30,918 bases of DNA, taken from NCBI GenBank assembly GCA_003427395.1, contig BFEA01000147.1, positions 2,455,310 through 2,486,227 of the forward strand. The letters run 5' to 3'. This document shows, piece after piece, positions 1 to 10,289 of the stretch. Each line of letters opens with the position of its first letter. Position 1 is the first letter of the stretch. A program made the position numbers and the translations under genes. The stretch comes from Chara braunii. Lineage: Eukaryota; Streptophyta; Charophyceae; Charales; Characeae. The notes under the pieces were generated by a model. That model was not told the origin of the DNA. It did not search any database and saw nothing but the letters and a program-made list of their open reading frames with translations.

Positions 1-657
1 TAGCCCGTGCGTTGCCTATTCCATTAACGGTAGTGGAAAGGAGGGTTAGTTACGAGGTAAAGACTTGCATGTCAAAGAGTGAACTACTAAGGTTGAGTAA
101 ACGGAGGAGCCGTGAGGCTGCATACTGGTCTGTTCTGGTCAGCATAGTGCTCATCCTATTGATTGAAGCAAACATCAGACCAGTTGTCGGACGTAGACTC
201 GACTGCTAGTTGGTGCGTTGGTCATCCTACTAGACGAAGTAGTTGGAGGCGAGCTATGGAGTCGTAAGCTCACCTATGATCAACATACTCGGGGGTCTTC
301 GCTGCGGTTTGAAGGGTCGTCAGGGAGTCAACGACTGACGGTTGAACTCCGGTTTGACCAAGATGATGCACGTTCTGGCCGCCATTGCGGGGCCCTCCGA
401 CGCATGAAGATAACAAGACCCTCTACTGAGAGTTGAGTCAGTCTCTCTCCTGTATCTCGAGCGTCTGAAACCCCTCACTCTGTCCTTCTTACGCTAAGTC
501 TAGTCTTGTTCAAAGAGGAAGGCAACAGGCGGGATTGCAACTCGTAGGACCACAACAAAACTTTGTGGGGAGTTTGCCCACCGATTGCAGGAGCTCTGCC
601 GAAACTCAGGAGGGGTTTTGAAGGCAGGGAACTGAGAGGTGATCATTGTTTTCCCTC

Positions 658-663
658 TATAAA
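658..663 (+). promoter_or_regulatory. TATA-like box conserved in family A
   Basis: TATAAA lies in a pyrimidine-rich context (CCCTCTATAAACCC). The same box is kept at 21277-21282 in copy 3 within the same flanking sequence. Conservation between two diverged copies is what makes it notable. Promoter activity is only inferred. Confidence 0.25.
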
Positions 664-903
664 CCCAGTTATAACCCTTATCTGTACTTCTTATTATAAT
701 TGACTAAGTATATTATGTGCGTCCTACTTTGACTCTCAATCTGACTTTCATGACACAAACCAGACTTAAATAAATGAATGTTGGTGCAAACTCGGTTTCA
801 ATTTTGGTGTGTGACCGAAAACAAATTGTGAAAAGGAGTTGCATCCGGGGGAAAGGTGGGAGAAAGGTTGTATTGTCTGCGTTTGATTGGATTTAACTAA
901 AGG

Positions 904-1546
904 CTGGGGGAGTCTCCATACGTTTGGAGGGCTCAGTGTTATGTTTATTTCTTTGATTGTCTGGAGGACCATACAGATTCCCATAAGATTGGGTGGTGTG
1001 GTAGACTTCCATAAGATTGTATGACTTGGTTGTTTTGTTTTCTTAAGGTTTTCTTATGTTTTATTGGTTTTTGAAAGAGAGTTGAGCATGTTCCATAAGA
1101 TTGGATAACGCTAAAAAGACTGGACAAGTTCCCATAAGATTGGGAGGTCTGGTCTTGAGCCACGCACATGCTGTAACCAAAAAATATAAACTTGTTTATA
1201 TTATATACTATATTATTTATGAACAGGCTAGTCATACATATTTTCATGAGATAAGATGGTCTGGTTATAGCTTATCACAAACTGAAGAGAGTATGTAATT
1301 AAGAATAAACTTGTGGTAAGAAGGGGCAGACTTAACTTTGATCTAAGTTGATCGGTTCAGTCATATGCTACCTTAAAAACTAAATGCAGACAATTATATA
1401 TAACTCGAATACTTTAAATAGTTTAGGGCGACTAGGTTGGACAACAAAGTCATATGCCAAAGGAAGAGAAAAGTTGTAGTGCCCTGTTTTTGTGTATATC
1501 CAATGACTGAGCTAGACAGGTTTCCAAAAGATTGGATGGTTTAGCT
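904..1546 (+). repeat. Degenerate hairpin units in family A copy 1
   Basis: Several units share a loop like TAAGAT between CCA and TGG. At 904-936 CTGGG faces CTCAG, with a perfect inner CTCCA/TGGAG stem. At about 969-1002 ACCATAC faces GTGTGGT with one G-T wobble. At 1118-1155 AGACTGGAC faces GTCTGGTCT with two wobbles. At 1510-1546 AGCTAGAC faces GTTTAGCT with one wobble. Two further units near 1010 and 1090 keep only the loop region. The units are related to the better preserved array at 21517-21947. Confidence 0.55.
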
Positions 1547-1867
1547 TTACGCCTTATGTAAGCTGGGTATAAGTGATAAGTTATTAAAAGACTACAAACT
1601 ATTGTTTGACAAGGTTAAATTTGGGCCGATGAGAGTACTTACCTTTGTGGTTTGACCTTGTATGTGGCTGAGTGAGATTTTCTACCTAGTCAGAGTTTCA
1701 TTTTGAAAGGTAGTCGCTTTAGTTGCTCGCCACGTGCTAGAGTCATAGGAGGTAGTTCAATTCCTGCATTTTTTTAGCTAAGTTTTTTTACTTAACTCAA
1801 TTTTCATATTTTCTGGGATCATTTGTTATACTTAGTCTTGTATAAGTTTTGGTAAACTGCTTTCTCT

Positions 1868-2400
1868 ACGGGAAGCGCTGCCGAAATTTCTACAGAACTT
1901 AGGAGTTAATCAAATTTTGACTTTTTCAAAGTTCAACTTGTCTAAATTTTATATATAGTTTAGTAAAAATTTGAAAAGTCTCATTTTCTAAAGGGAGTGC
2001 TGCCCAAATTTTTGCTAATTTAGAGAGTTATAAAAAATTGAACCTTGAGAAGTCAAATTTATTTTAGATTATGAACTTAACTTTTTATAAATCCTAGAAT
2101 AACACTTTTATGAAAGGGGTGTTGTCGAAATCTTTACAAATCTAAGGAGTTAGTTAAATTTTGTCTTAGTTGAACTCAAGTCTTGCTTTGAGTTTATATG
2201 TGACTTAGTATAAATCTTAAAGGAGATGCTGCCCAAATTTTTACTAATTGAGTGAGTTAGACAAAATTTGACTTTCAAGAGTTACACATTATTTCAGTTT
2301 TTTGTATTTTGACTAGCACAAATTATGAAAAGACACTTTTCTTACAAGAAGCGTTGCCAAATTTTTCTTGGTTTAGAGGAGTTAGATTATATTTTGATAG
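1868..2400 (+). repeat. Five alternating A/B subrepeats in left arm
   Basis: Diverged units start near 1868, 1995, 2116, 2221 and 2347, spaced 105 to 127 bases apart. Type A carries GGGAAGCGCTGCCGAAATTT and type B carries GGGAGTGCTGCCCAAATTTT. They alternate A-B-A-B-A, so the higher-order unit is about 250 bases. The same series is present in reverse complement in the right arm at about 6220-6740. Confidence 0.65.
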
Positions 2401-2652
2401 GTGGCGATTTTGGCAACCCACCCTGAATAGGGGAAATTATGTCATGGGTCTACCTTTCTTTGGACACTGGCTTAGAGGTAGACTTGAACTTAGTTAGCAG
2501 GAGGATCTTGGGTGAGAATGTGCTATGAAGGTTATCCCCCATACACTGAGAATTAACCTTGGGCATTGACATGTCATGTGTTACAAGTCCTCTTAATCGT
2601 GATGATTCAAGATTTGAATTAGGTTCTGCTTGATCCCACGAGGATCATCTAC

Positions 2653-2669
2653 TGTTATCACTGATAACA
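2653..2669. repeat. 17-bp perfect palindrome in left arm
   Basis: TGTTATCA, one central base C, then TGATAACA. The other arm keeps the same palindrome at 5912-5928 with A in the centre. It could be a site for a dimeric protein or an RNA hairpin; function is unknown. Confidence 0.6.
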
Positions 2670-3069
2670 TGTCGGTTGTCTTTTCGTAATTTTACGACTC
2701 AACTCCAATCCACTCTTATTACCTAAACTGAAGGTTTTAGCCTTGGTGATTTTAATTGTTTTATTAAGGTTTTCACCCAGACTTTTATTGAATGACCATT
2801 TAACAGAGGTACTGAGTATTTATTTTGGAAGGTTGGGCAAAGGTTGGGGCTTGCATAGCTAAAGCAAGGGGTATGAGTATAAAAAATAGTTGAAGTTGAC
2901 TTCGTGTAGTGAGTGGACTTTTTGATTGAATCGTTGATGTAATTGCAGGTATGTTTGTAGACCGTACTTTGAATTTGATTGTCTGCGATTATACACATAT
3001 ATATGATTGAGAGGACTCTCACTTTGATTGTGAGAAGTGATCGTCACATATTTGTGACCCTTTATAGAT

Positions 3070-3087
3070 GTATATATATATATATAC
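3070..3087. repeat. (TA)n microsatellite
   Basis: A short run of TA dinucleotides inside the left arm. Confidence 0.7.
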
Positions 3088-5911
3088 CTTGATTGTTCGT
3101 GCGGCCTGTTACGACAACGAGCAAGGGTTAAAACAGATTATGCGTTGAGAGAAAAGGGATATCCTTTTTTATCCTTTGCTTTTTAGAATTTTTATAGTTG
3201 GACGTTGTAGTCCATGATAACCGTCAAAGTCAAACCCCTTGAGTTCCCTCTAGACCCTTGATGATGGAGTTGGTTTCAAGGGCGATAAGAGACGACTGCC
3301 ACCACAGGTATGAACCTGTGTACCACCCACTCTCCGCAGCGTGCAGAAGAGGGCGTGGTTATCAACCCTACCTCGTATGGAGGTAAAGTTGGCGGGAATA
3401 CGTCCACTGAAGGAAGGTGACAACTCCGGCAGGTGGAGGTAAAGTTGTACCTCGTGTAAACCCTACCCTGTCGTAGGGGCTCGCGAGAGGTATGGTTGGT
3501 GCACTCGGCCGGAGCGGCTTGCGGAAGCTCCATGTGTATCGTGTGAAGACAATTTTTGCGTGACGCGGCCGGGAGGGTCCCACCCTACGCGGGACCAATG
3601 CGCTCGACAATGCACCAATGACAAACCTTGGATGGAGGACCACAAAATTACTCTCGTACCCACCAATTGGGTCGTTGTGGCCCAAAGGTCACTGGGTATG
3701 TGCACAATTTCAACCATTGGGATGGGTTTATGAATAATTTGGTTGGTTTGCATCAGTCCCCGATATGCCCGTAAGCTTGCCCTGGTATGTTCATAATTTG
3801 TGCATTCGAGTGTCGGAGCAGAAACCCTTACAGGGATATCTGCTCGGTACATTGAATGTTGTGATATTTGAGAAAATTTTTGATTTGATGAGGCTGACGT
3901 TTGCCGAAAGTTATTCAGACTAACCTATGACCGAGAGATCAAAAAATTTTCGAACCTTAGTCCCGACGCCTACATCGTCCGAGAATAATGGCGGTAATCG
4001 GAGGTGTGACCGGTTATACACAGTTTCTAGCAGAACCGCAGAGGCACACAATCGTAGGAATGTTCAAGTTAGACCTATCCTACTTAAAATGAGGACGCGA
4101 GGTTTTTAAGCCGCGTGATTCGAAGCCTGAGCGGTTAACAAGAACCACCTCCAAGGCCCGCGGTCGCGGCATAGCAAGGAAAGGTCGACCCTATGGTTGA
4201 AGGAGGCTGGTGGGGTCTGCTAAGCTATAGGCAGGCAGAATGACTGGATGTAAGCTCTTCTTATAAAATAGTTGCTCCTTCTATGCTTGTAGAAGAAGCT
4301 AGCCCCGTAGATTACAATGTTTGACTTTTGTCGTGGAGGTTGCGATGTCGAGCGCATCGGCTCCCGTCTTATTCACAAAGGCGAGAACCCTCCCGGCCAT
4401 GTCATGCAAGAGCTTAACAAAAACAAAAATCAAGAGACATCTCGGGAACGACGCCTAACTAATCCCGCGAGTCGTTGTCGAGCGCATCGGTCCGACACTG
4501 CACAAGGCAGCGTGGGACCCTCCCGGCCGCGTCACGCAGGAGTTGGTCTAAATCCTCGTCGCGAATATACATGGAGCTTCCGCAAGCCACTCCGGCCGAA
4601 TGCGCCAGCCATACCTCTCGCGAGCCCCTATGACAAGATAGGGCCTACGCGACCCACGATTTACCTCCACCTTACTGGATCTGTCACCTCCCTTCGGTGG
4701 GCATATCCACGTCGAGCTACCAGTCCACAGTACAAAAGTTGATCAGTTGCAATCCCAGAGGTGGATCAGCCGAGGGCGTTTCTCGTTCGCTGTAGCATAG
4801 AGGGTACTCGCGGTAGTACGCCTCTATCGAACCCGCACGCGAACCGACATCTTGGGGGGCTGAGGTCCCAAGCGTAACTCGTCACTGGTCGACTAGGACG
4901 TATCCCACACGCCACGCGCACACCACTATAAAAAAAACATAAAAATAAAAACACACGCACATGCACATGCATAACAGAACAGAACAACACAAGACAAATG
5001 ACGCGAAAAAAAACCCGAGTCCCTTTTTGTAGCCATCCCATAACTTTCCAACGTGGAAATCGGATAGGCGACTCACGGGGGACTTCATATAAAACCGCGC
5101 GGACGCAGGGTTAACTCATATCGACTCACAATGCAAGCATCCGCAAGTAGTCGCAATGATGGCGTACTATGTAGTACCCATACTCATGCGGTCCTCGTTA
5201 TCTCGAGGGTCACATTCAACACTCAAGTATCGGCTGACACGCGCCTTGAGAGAATGATCTCTCAACGCTGGACAACCGCCAAGTGAGGTTGAAAACCACA
5301 CCCTCTTCTGCACCCTGCGGAGAGTGGGTGGTACACAGGTTCATACCTGTGGTGGCAATCGTCTCTTATCGCCCTAGAGACCAGCTCCATCATCTTGGGC
5401 ATGGGGAGAAGTCAAATGGTTTGACTTTGACGGTTGCCACTGACTACAACGTCCAACTATAAAAATTAACAAGTAAAATCAATCAATAAATAAATAAACA
5501 TTCAACACTCATATATCAAATCAGGACTCGAGATAAAATAAAAGAAGGGGGAAACATAAAACCTATCAGGTATACAGATCGTGCACCACATGGTTGTCAT
5601 TCTCACTGCCTTCAAAGTATGACCCATACACTAAGCACCAAAATACTAACCTGTATAAAACACTTGCACACACCAATGTGGTCAACTTTACTTTTCCCTG
5701 TAACTCACACCATGCCTCACACACTCAAGCCCCTGTTATAGCTTAACTTTCCATAAATCTCATAAATTCTTTATAATGACCATTTAAAAGAAATTCGGTT
5801 AAAACCCTCAAAGAAACATATAAAATCTCAGGGCTAAGGCAATCAAGTTGAGGTACAGGTGTAAGCAAAGTTGTGTCGAGAGCCAATAAGTCGGCGATCA
5901 ACCAACCGACC

Positions 5912-5928
5912 TGTTATCAATGATAACA
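5912..5928. repeat. 17-bp perfect palindrome in right arm
   Basis: TGTTATCA, A, TGATAACA: the counterpart of 2653-2669 in the inverted copy. Its surroundings are diverged but the two half-sites are intact. Confidence 0.6.
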
Positions 5929-6219
5929 GAAGATGATCCTCGTGAGATCAAACTGAAGTTAGTTCAAATCCTGGATCGAATGTCCAAAGAAGACACGTAT
6001 GATACGACATGTCAACGTCCAAGTTAAATCGTCAATGTATGGAGATCAAACCCCCATGACACGTTCTCACTCAAGATTCCTCTGACTGTCGAACATAGGT
6101 CTACCTCTAAGCCAGTGCCCAAAGAAAGGTATACCTATCGCAACATCGCATCCATAGAGAGTGGATCGTCAGAGTCACCCCCTGTCAAAATATCATCTAT
6201 CTCGTCTAAACTAAAAAAA

Positions 6220-6740
6220 TTTCAGCAGTGCTTCTCATAGAAAAAATGTTTTTTCAAACTTTATATCAGCCTAAATATGAAAACAGAAATAATCTTCAAC
6301 CTTCCAAAGTCAAATTTTGTCCAACTCCCTGAATTAGTAAAAATTTGGGCAGCACTCCCTTTAGCAAAGGAGACTTCTCATATTTTTACTAAGCCATATA
6401 TAAAAATTAGACAAGTTGAACTTTTAAAGTCAACTTTTGACTAACTCCTTGGATTTGCAGAAATTTCGGCAGCGGTTCCCGTAAAGAAAGTAGCTTATCA
6501 AAATTTATACAAAGTCAAGTTTAGAATNTAAAATGACTTTGACTTCTCAAGGTCCAATTTTATCTAACTCCCTGAATTAGCAAAAATTCGGGCAGCACTC
6601 CCTTTATAAAATGAGGCTCTCCAAATGTTTACTAAGTCATATATGAAAGTCAGACAAATTGAACTCTGAAAAGATAAAATCTGACTAACTCCTTGATTTT
6701 GTAGAAATTTCGGCAGCGCTTCCCGTAGAGAAAGTAGCTT
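6220..6740 (-). repeat. Five alternating B/A subrepeats in right arm
   Basis: Cores such as GGCAGCACTCCCTTTA and GGCAGCGCTTCCCGTA recur near 6225, 6341, 6470, 6590 and 6712 and alternate in type. This is the inverted counterpart of 1868-2400. An ambiguous base N lies at 6528. Confidence 0.6.
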
Positions 6741-7052
6741 ACCAAGATCTATACAAGACTAACTATAATAAAAGATCTCAGAAAATGCAGAAATTGATCT
6801 AAGTAAAAATAAACTTAGCTCAGAAAATGCACGAATTGAAACTAACTCCTATGACTCTAGCACGTGGCGAGCATCTAAAGCAACTACCTGTCAAACTGAA
6901 GCTCAGACCAAGTAGTAATCTCACTCAGTCACATGCAAAGCCAAACCACAAAGGTAAGTACTCTCACCATCCCCAAGTCAACCTGGACAAACAATAGTTC
7001 GTAATTTTTCAATGATTCATCCATTTATACCCAGCTTACACAGGGCATAAAA

Positions 7053-7361
7053 TCAGGCTACCCAAACTTATGGGACATGCCTAACTTAGCCATAGAGTAT
7101 ACACAAACACAGCGAACAACAACTTTTCTCTTCTTTGGCCATATGACTAGGCCACCCTAGTCGCCCTGAACTGTTTAAGTATCCCAACTTTATATAATTG
7201 TCTGCAATAAGTCTTTTGAGGTAGCATATAACTGAACCGATCATCTTCAGCTCAAGATTCAGTCTGCCCCTTCGTACCACAAATTTATTCTTAGTTCATA
7301 CTCTCTTCAGTTCGTGATAGGGCTATAGTCAGGCCACCCAAACTTATGGGACCCTGCCTAA
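7053..7361 (-). repeat. Two hairpin units in family A copy 2
   Basis: Read on the minus strand, 7361-7329 gives GTTAGGC and GCCTGAC around CCCATAAGTTTGGG. The unit at 7084-7053 gives TTAGGC and GCCTGA around the same core. Each can form a basal stem with one wobble and a CCCA/TGGG apical stem closing the loop TAAGTT. Both belong to the same class as the array at 21517-21947. Confidence 0.6.
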
Positions 7362-7379
7362 CTAGCCTGTTCATAGATA

Positions 7380-8340
7380 AAAATAGTAATAGAGTATAGC
7401 CAAACGCACTGAATTAACATAACAATTGTTTATTTATTTATTTATTTATTTATTTTAATGTATTTTTCAAAAATATGACAATATAATCTTCGGATATTAA
7501 TTTCTTATCATTCTTTGTATTCTTTTGAGTGTGCAATTCACCAAAGTTTGTGTCCCCCCCCCCTTTCCGCCGACCATTCATTGAATTGTTACCTACCTAT
7601 GCTTCTTTCAGGCTACCGATCTTCAAAGGTTCGGGAAAGCTATTTTTTTACATTGGGGATAGTGGTGTTTTAAGTTTACATATGACGTGAACATGGTTAT
7701 GAAAAAAATACGTGAGGCCTAATAAGTTAAATTTAACGAACATTTATGTATCGGTTAACGGAACAAGTGTTACTCACAGAAACATAGTTAAAATTTTTGA
7801 ATAAATATGAGAGGAAGGGGGGATAACTTATCATGTGATGCAAAAGTTCAATTCATTTTCTCATACCTACCAATGAAAGGTTATAAACTGCATCGTTGAT
7901 TTTGAAAATAGAGGACGTTGATCTGAAAATGCAAACATAAACACAAAATTGTGGAAACAGAGGTACAGTTATAAACACTATTATGAATATTTAAGGAATA
8001 TAACTAGAAAGTTTGAAAAATTAGAAGAATGAGGTAAAAGATGTTCAGGTTGGTGGAGGGATAAGAAGGATTATACTATCCAAATAATCAACAAAAGGAA
8101 AATGAGAAATGACATAGGACTAAGAGTATTAAATGTGGACAATGAAAAGTTTATGTCTCCCTTTGCAGATGGATAACTGTTGGCGCTGACCAAAATGCAT
8201 CAGAGTCTGCAAGTGCGAAAAAACTTATAGTGTTTTTCACAATATGTGCTCCTCTACCGTTTTTGTTTTTCACACTTATCCTTATTGATAGAAACTTCGA
8301 GACTCCGTGAACTCTCTGAGTTGAGTGTCCATCATGAGGG
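7380..8340. other. AT-rich intergenic stretch, no gene seen
   Basis: It starts with a (TATT)n run at about 7429-7456 and contains a C-run near 7553-7563. I found no coding frame, RNA gene or repeat that matches elsewhere in the window. Confidence 0.5.
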
Positions 8341-8869
8341 ATTTACTGACCACCCCCAACTTGACTAAACAACTGGTGCAACAATGTACAAAGAAAATAT
8401 TCATCTTCTATGCTATGAACTTGCAACTTCAAAAAGAAAAAAAGACAACCCGTCGCGGCTATACTCACGACACAAAACGAGATTTTTTGTTTTTTTTTTC
8501 TCTCACACAAACACACACACACACGAGGCCTCGTCAAACGTCCAAGATCGAAATAAATTATTTCACCTACTATAACATAGAAACATGCACCATTGTACTT
8601 TTTTTTTTTTTTCCATGTGTATTGCGGCGAGGTAGACATATATTCAATTCACAAGCAGAAACTTTAACCAATATGGTAAATATGTCCACCACCCCCCTCC
8701 TGCCCCTTCTCCATACATAACTTGACAAGAACGGTACAACATGACGATTCGAGCTTCGAGGCATATGCGAAACGACTCACGTGGAGATTATGTTGCTATA
8801 TTCGAACATGTCATGAATCAAACTCGTCAGGCGGTTAAAATTCATATGGAGCCTAAGCTAAAAATTACC

Positions 8870-9660
8870 GAAAACCGTTGTGCCACCTGGATTCGAGGTT
8901 AGAGACAATTTCAAAAATTAAACTTAGAACTTGAGAAGTTGTGAGGTCGCATTGATTCAAGTTTGGAAACTTTGAGTAAGTAATGTCCATTAAAAGCAAG
9001 TACGAAACGGAAAAAAAAAAAAAAAAAAAAAAAAAACCTGCAATGCCTGAATTCGACGTCGGTGAAGCTTCCGAAAGTTGAACAAAAAACCAAAAAAGTT
9101 GGCAAGCTGCACTGGATTGAAGCTTTGAGACTTTCAGTGAAGTGATGCCCATTAAAACCAAATGCAAAAGGACAAAATAAAAGTTGTGGGGCCTCGCAGT
9201 GTATTTAAGTTTCAGGACATCCAGAGCGTCATTGATGTTCTTTGGGCCAGGGGAGGGGGTATCAGCACTCGAGGACAAGGTTACGTTTTAGGAGTATTAA
9301 AGAAAGTTGTTAGGTCGCATTGGTTTCAAACTTAGAGACTTCAAGTGAAACGATGCCCACTAAAAGCGAGCGCAAAACAACAATAAAAAGTTGTACTGCA
9401 CTGCATGGTTTCAAGTTCGAGGACGTTTGTGAAAATAAAAAATCTGAAAAGTTACTAGATCGCACTAGATTCGGACTTTGACTTCGAGTGAAACGATGCC
9501 TATTAAAGCCAAACGCAAAATTACAAAAGAATAGTTATTGGGGAACACTGTGTATCTGGGATCCAAGAAGCGTCATTGATTTTTTTTTGCTCGTTGCGAG
9601 GCATCTTCATGCAAAAACCGGGTTATGTTTTAGGAGTATTAGAGAAAAGAAAACACGAAA
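8870..9660. repeat. Old diverged tandem array
   Basis: A motif resembling 'GTTGTNAGGTCGCATTGATTCAAG' recurs near 8877, 8938, 9035, 9098, 9183, 9308, 9389, 9452 and 9535. Every second unit is followed by a block like GATGCCCATTAAAA. Spacings are mostly about 61-63 and 81-97, which suggests a two-part unit near 145-150 bases. A second long-range pair, GTTTTAGGAGTATTA, occurs at about 9287 and 9627. A 26-base A run (9011-9036) interrupts one unit. Confidence 0.5.
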
Positions 9661-10073
9661 AAATATCGACTGCTTAGGGTGTGATCTAACGTTATTAATT
9701 CAAGTAGTCTTATATCTTTTATAAGATCCCATCATCTTGTGATGGAATTGAGGCTCTCAAAAATGTTGACAAACTTCTAACTTTTTATGTATTCGTTCCA
9801 ATTTGTGGGAAATGTTGGGGGCAATGTTCTTTGAAGTTTGACTTGAAATTTTAAAATGAGGGTGTCCTAATGATATTCGACACTGTCCTCCGAAACACTA
9901 GATCATAGACAGTTTCAATCTTGGTGGAGTGTGTTGTGAAAAATAGTTGGGTTTTGGACGTTGAAAACACGTCCGTATTAATAATGTTAGTTACCTATTT
10001 AGGTGCACTCAATTTTTTATTTTTTTCGACAGATGTAGCTTCTCTTTTTGTTTGGATACGTCTCATAAACATA

Positions 10074-10283
10074 CCAATAATAAATTACTTTGTAAATTGG
10101 TGGAACACTTTGCATCAATCTTCTATTTTAATATATTATGGTTTCGAGAGTCACCCGTTACGAAAAGATTTTCCCTTAAGTGGATATGTGGAAGTACGAT
10201 ACGATGATTAAAAGAAACGTGCAGTTTCTTAGCCTATATAAATGACTCGAGAATTTTATTATTTTGATTTTTTGAGTTATTGG
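10074..10283 (+). pseudogene. nad9: Nuclear copy of mitochondrial nad9 (decayed, 3' part)
   Basis: The translated frame ends in [19 protein letters not shown] (about 10149-10208). This is the conserved C-terminal block of NADH dehydrogenase subunit 9, the 30-kDa subunit of respiratory complex I, which mitochondria of plants and many algae encode. Upstream, NWW (10095-10103) matches the conserved NWWEREVWDMFG region, but about 13 codons between it and YGFE are missing. Downstream the same frame still reads like nad9 (KKRAVS, then a YFDF motif), but it is broken by stop codons at 10209, 10230 and 10239. The deletion and three stops show it is dead, and the surrounding repeats show it sits in nuclear DNA. 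The chloroplast homologue ndhJ fits less well at [10 protein letters not shown]. The 5' edge is uncertain and could reach further left. Confidence 0.85.
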
Positions 10284-10289
10284 GTCTCT

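Larger units (their letters stand above)
1..3610 (+). repeat. Family A repeat, copy 1 (left-truncated by window)
   Basis: This stretch matches two other parts of the window. Bases about 205-1170 align in the same orientation with 20830-21985; shared blocks include the segment around 'GCGGGATTGCAAC' and 'CACCGATTGC'. Bases about 1222-3610 align with the reverse complement of 4480-7365. No protein domain was recognised. Inside are hairpin units with the loop TAAGAT, a 5-unit alternating tandem repeat (about 1860-2400), a 17-bp palindrome and a TATA-like box. Copies differ by many substitutions and small indels, so they are old. The class is unknown; it is probably a non-autonomous or decayed transposable element of several kilobases. 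The first 200 bases match copy 3 only weakly. Confidence 0.7.
4330..7365 (-). repeat. Family A repeat, copy 2 (inverted)
   Basis: The reverse complement of about 5285-7365 follows copy 1 from about 1222 to 3365 almost without a break. A further block at 4480-4720 pairs with about 3370-3610. The interval 4720-5284 has no partner in copy 1, so it was either inserted here or deleted there. The start (4330-4540) contains two versions of a block with GTCGAGCGCATCGG and CTCCCGGCC, about 130 bases apart, and this block recurs at 11355-11420. No coding domain was seen. Confidence 0.7.

Noticed and set aside
205-1170. Long terminal repeats of one element spanning 205 to 21985
   Set aside because: Copies 1 and 3 share orientation, but the 20 kb between them contains many unrelated insertions. 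No primer-binding site, polypurine tract or TG...CA ends were found, and copy 1 continues past the shared part into other family A sequence.
3885-3910. Hammerhead ribozyme core (TTGATGAGGC...GCCGAAA)
   Set aside because: The invariant C before TGATGA is T, and neither a cleavage triplet nor stems I and III could be placed. Probably chance.
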